Shown here piece after piece: positions 34,658 through 35,196 of a stretch of 35,196 nt of DNA. A model generated the notes under the pieces. The model was not told the origin of the DNA. It searched no databases and saw only the letters and a program-made list of their open reading frames with translations. Both the position numbers and the translations under genes were made by a program. This DNA comes from Magnetococcales bacterium (GTDB lineage Bacteria; Pseudomonadota; Magnetococcia; Magnetococcales; JADGAP01), in NCBI GenBank assembly GCA_015231965.1, contig JADGAP010000016.1, positions 1 to 35,196 of the forward strand, in the 5' to 3' direction. Position 1 is the first letter of the stretch. Every line of letters begins with the position of its first letter.

Positions 34658-34844
34658 GATCACGGATCGTTCACCGATCATCCACAGGATTTTCCACCCC
34701 CCATCCCCCTGTGATGCACCGGTCGCCCCCTCTTTTTTCCAACCTTATCCCCCGGTTTTCCACCGTTGATTCACAGACTTTTCCACACCCTTCGCGGCCC
34801 GTTATGCCCCCCCTGTCAACCCATGGTCCACCGGGTTATCCACA
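34658..34844 (+). other. Candidate replication origin: DnaA-box and GATC cluster
   Basis: A perfect TTATCCACA DnaA box lies at 34836-34844. One-mismatch boxes are at 34678-34686 (TCATCCACA), 34767-34775 (TGATTCACA) and 34779-34787 (TTTTCCACA), and two-mismatch versions are at 34690 and 34756, all on the same strand. Three GATC sites lie within 22 bp at 34658-34679. Genes to the left all run away from this site, while the partial ORF to the right runs the other way. Origin function is inferred. Confidence 0.55.
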
Positions 34845-35106
34845 GGATTCGGGCAGGTTTTCCGCCGCTCTCCCAGCCACGGCGTCGTCCTTGAACCACG
34901 CACATCAAAATCAACACCTGAAGGCATTCTAAAGTTATCGTCCGTCGGTTCGAAGAGACCCCGAAGTGGACCCGCGGTCGCCAAGGCGGCATGACGCTGA
35001 ACCTCCATGGAACGGCTTGAACCAGGGGGTGCTGAATCGTCAGGAATTATCCTCTCGTGACGTCCACTCGATTCCCCGGTAAACTGGCCCTCCCTTCCCC
35101 ACCTCG

Positions 35107-35196
35107 ATGGACCCGCCTCCCCCCGTGAGCCCGATGGACGACTTCACCGACGCCCCCCCCCTGTCCAACGGAAGAGCGTCGTGTAAGGAAGAGGTA
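35107..35196 (+). CDS. Partial ORF running off the right edge
   Basis: From ATG 35107 (or ATG 35134) a frame stays open to the window end: MDPPPPVSPMDDFTDAPPLS and on. No clear ribosome-binding site is seen, and the sequence is too short to assign. Its position right of the DnaA-box cluster makes a replication- or partition-related gene conceivable but unsupported. Confidence 0.3.
   Translation, partial: MDPPPPVSPMDDFTDAPPLSNGRASCKEEV

Overview
The window looks like a chromosomal segment of a GC-rich, Gram-negative proteobacterium. Nearly every gene lies on the minus strand. Three features suggest an alphaproteobacterium-like or Magnetococcia-like lineage: the ffh / rpsP-rimM-trmD-rplS block, an argD-argF-argG-argH cluster, and rluD divergent from a small DUF6476-like membrane protein. 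This placement is inference from gene content. No rRNA, tRNA or CRISPR array was seen.

Layout, left to right. (1) 1-2232: an AT-rich plus-strand gene for a membrane Ser/Thr kinase with an LprI-like C-terminal domain, unlike its surroundings in composition. (2) 2492-10353: a DUF1640-like coiled-coil protein, RNase HII, the ribosomal operon rpsP-rimM-trmD-rplS with a clear promoter and terminator, ffh, a DegT-type aminotransferase and argH. (3) 10437-15723: argG, argF and argD. Between argF and argD sits a two-gene islet: an ImmA/IrrE-type zinc peptidase translationally coupled to a divergent class III nucleotidyl cyclase-like protein. (4) 15781-18390: an RND-type periplasmic adaptor without a pump, rluD, and a divergent small membrane protein that starts at TTG.

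(5) 18818-25193: a dissimilatory sulfite reductase locus. In transcription order it holds dsrN, a promoter, dsrA, dsrB, a DsrD-like winged-helix gene, a terminator-like hairpin, dsrE, dsrF, dsrH and a HEAT-like protein. DsrD is usually linked to the reductive pathway and DsrEFH to the oxidative (sulfur-oxidising) pathway, so having both together is notable. dsrC and dsrMKJOP are not in the window. (6) 25355-34238: a possible Cys-rich microprotein, an Mrp-type Fe-S carrier, an ABC-2 exporter pair, a glycosyltransferase, a universal stress protein, a SulP-type anion transporter and an OmpR-type two-component system. Four direct repeats at exact 11-bp spacing lie between the kinase gene and sulP, and look like an operator for that response regulator. 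(7) 34239-35196: mostly noncoding DNA with a cluster of DnaA-box-like 9-mers and GATC sites, a candidate replication origin. A partial plus-strand ORF runs off the right edge.

The strongest candidates for new biology are the cyclase/ImmA-IrrE islet inside the arginine cluster, the mixed dsrABD-EFH locus, and the phased-repeat operator upstream of sulP.
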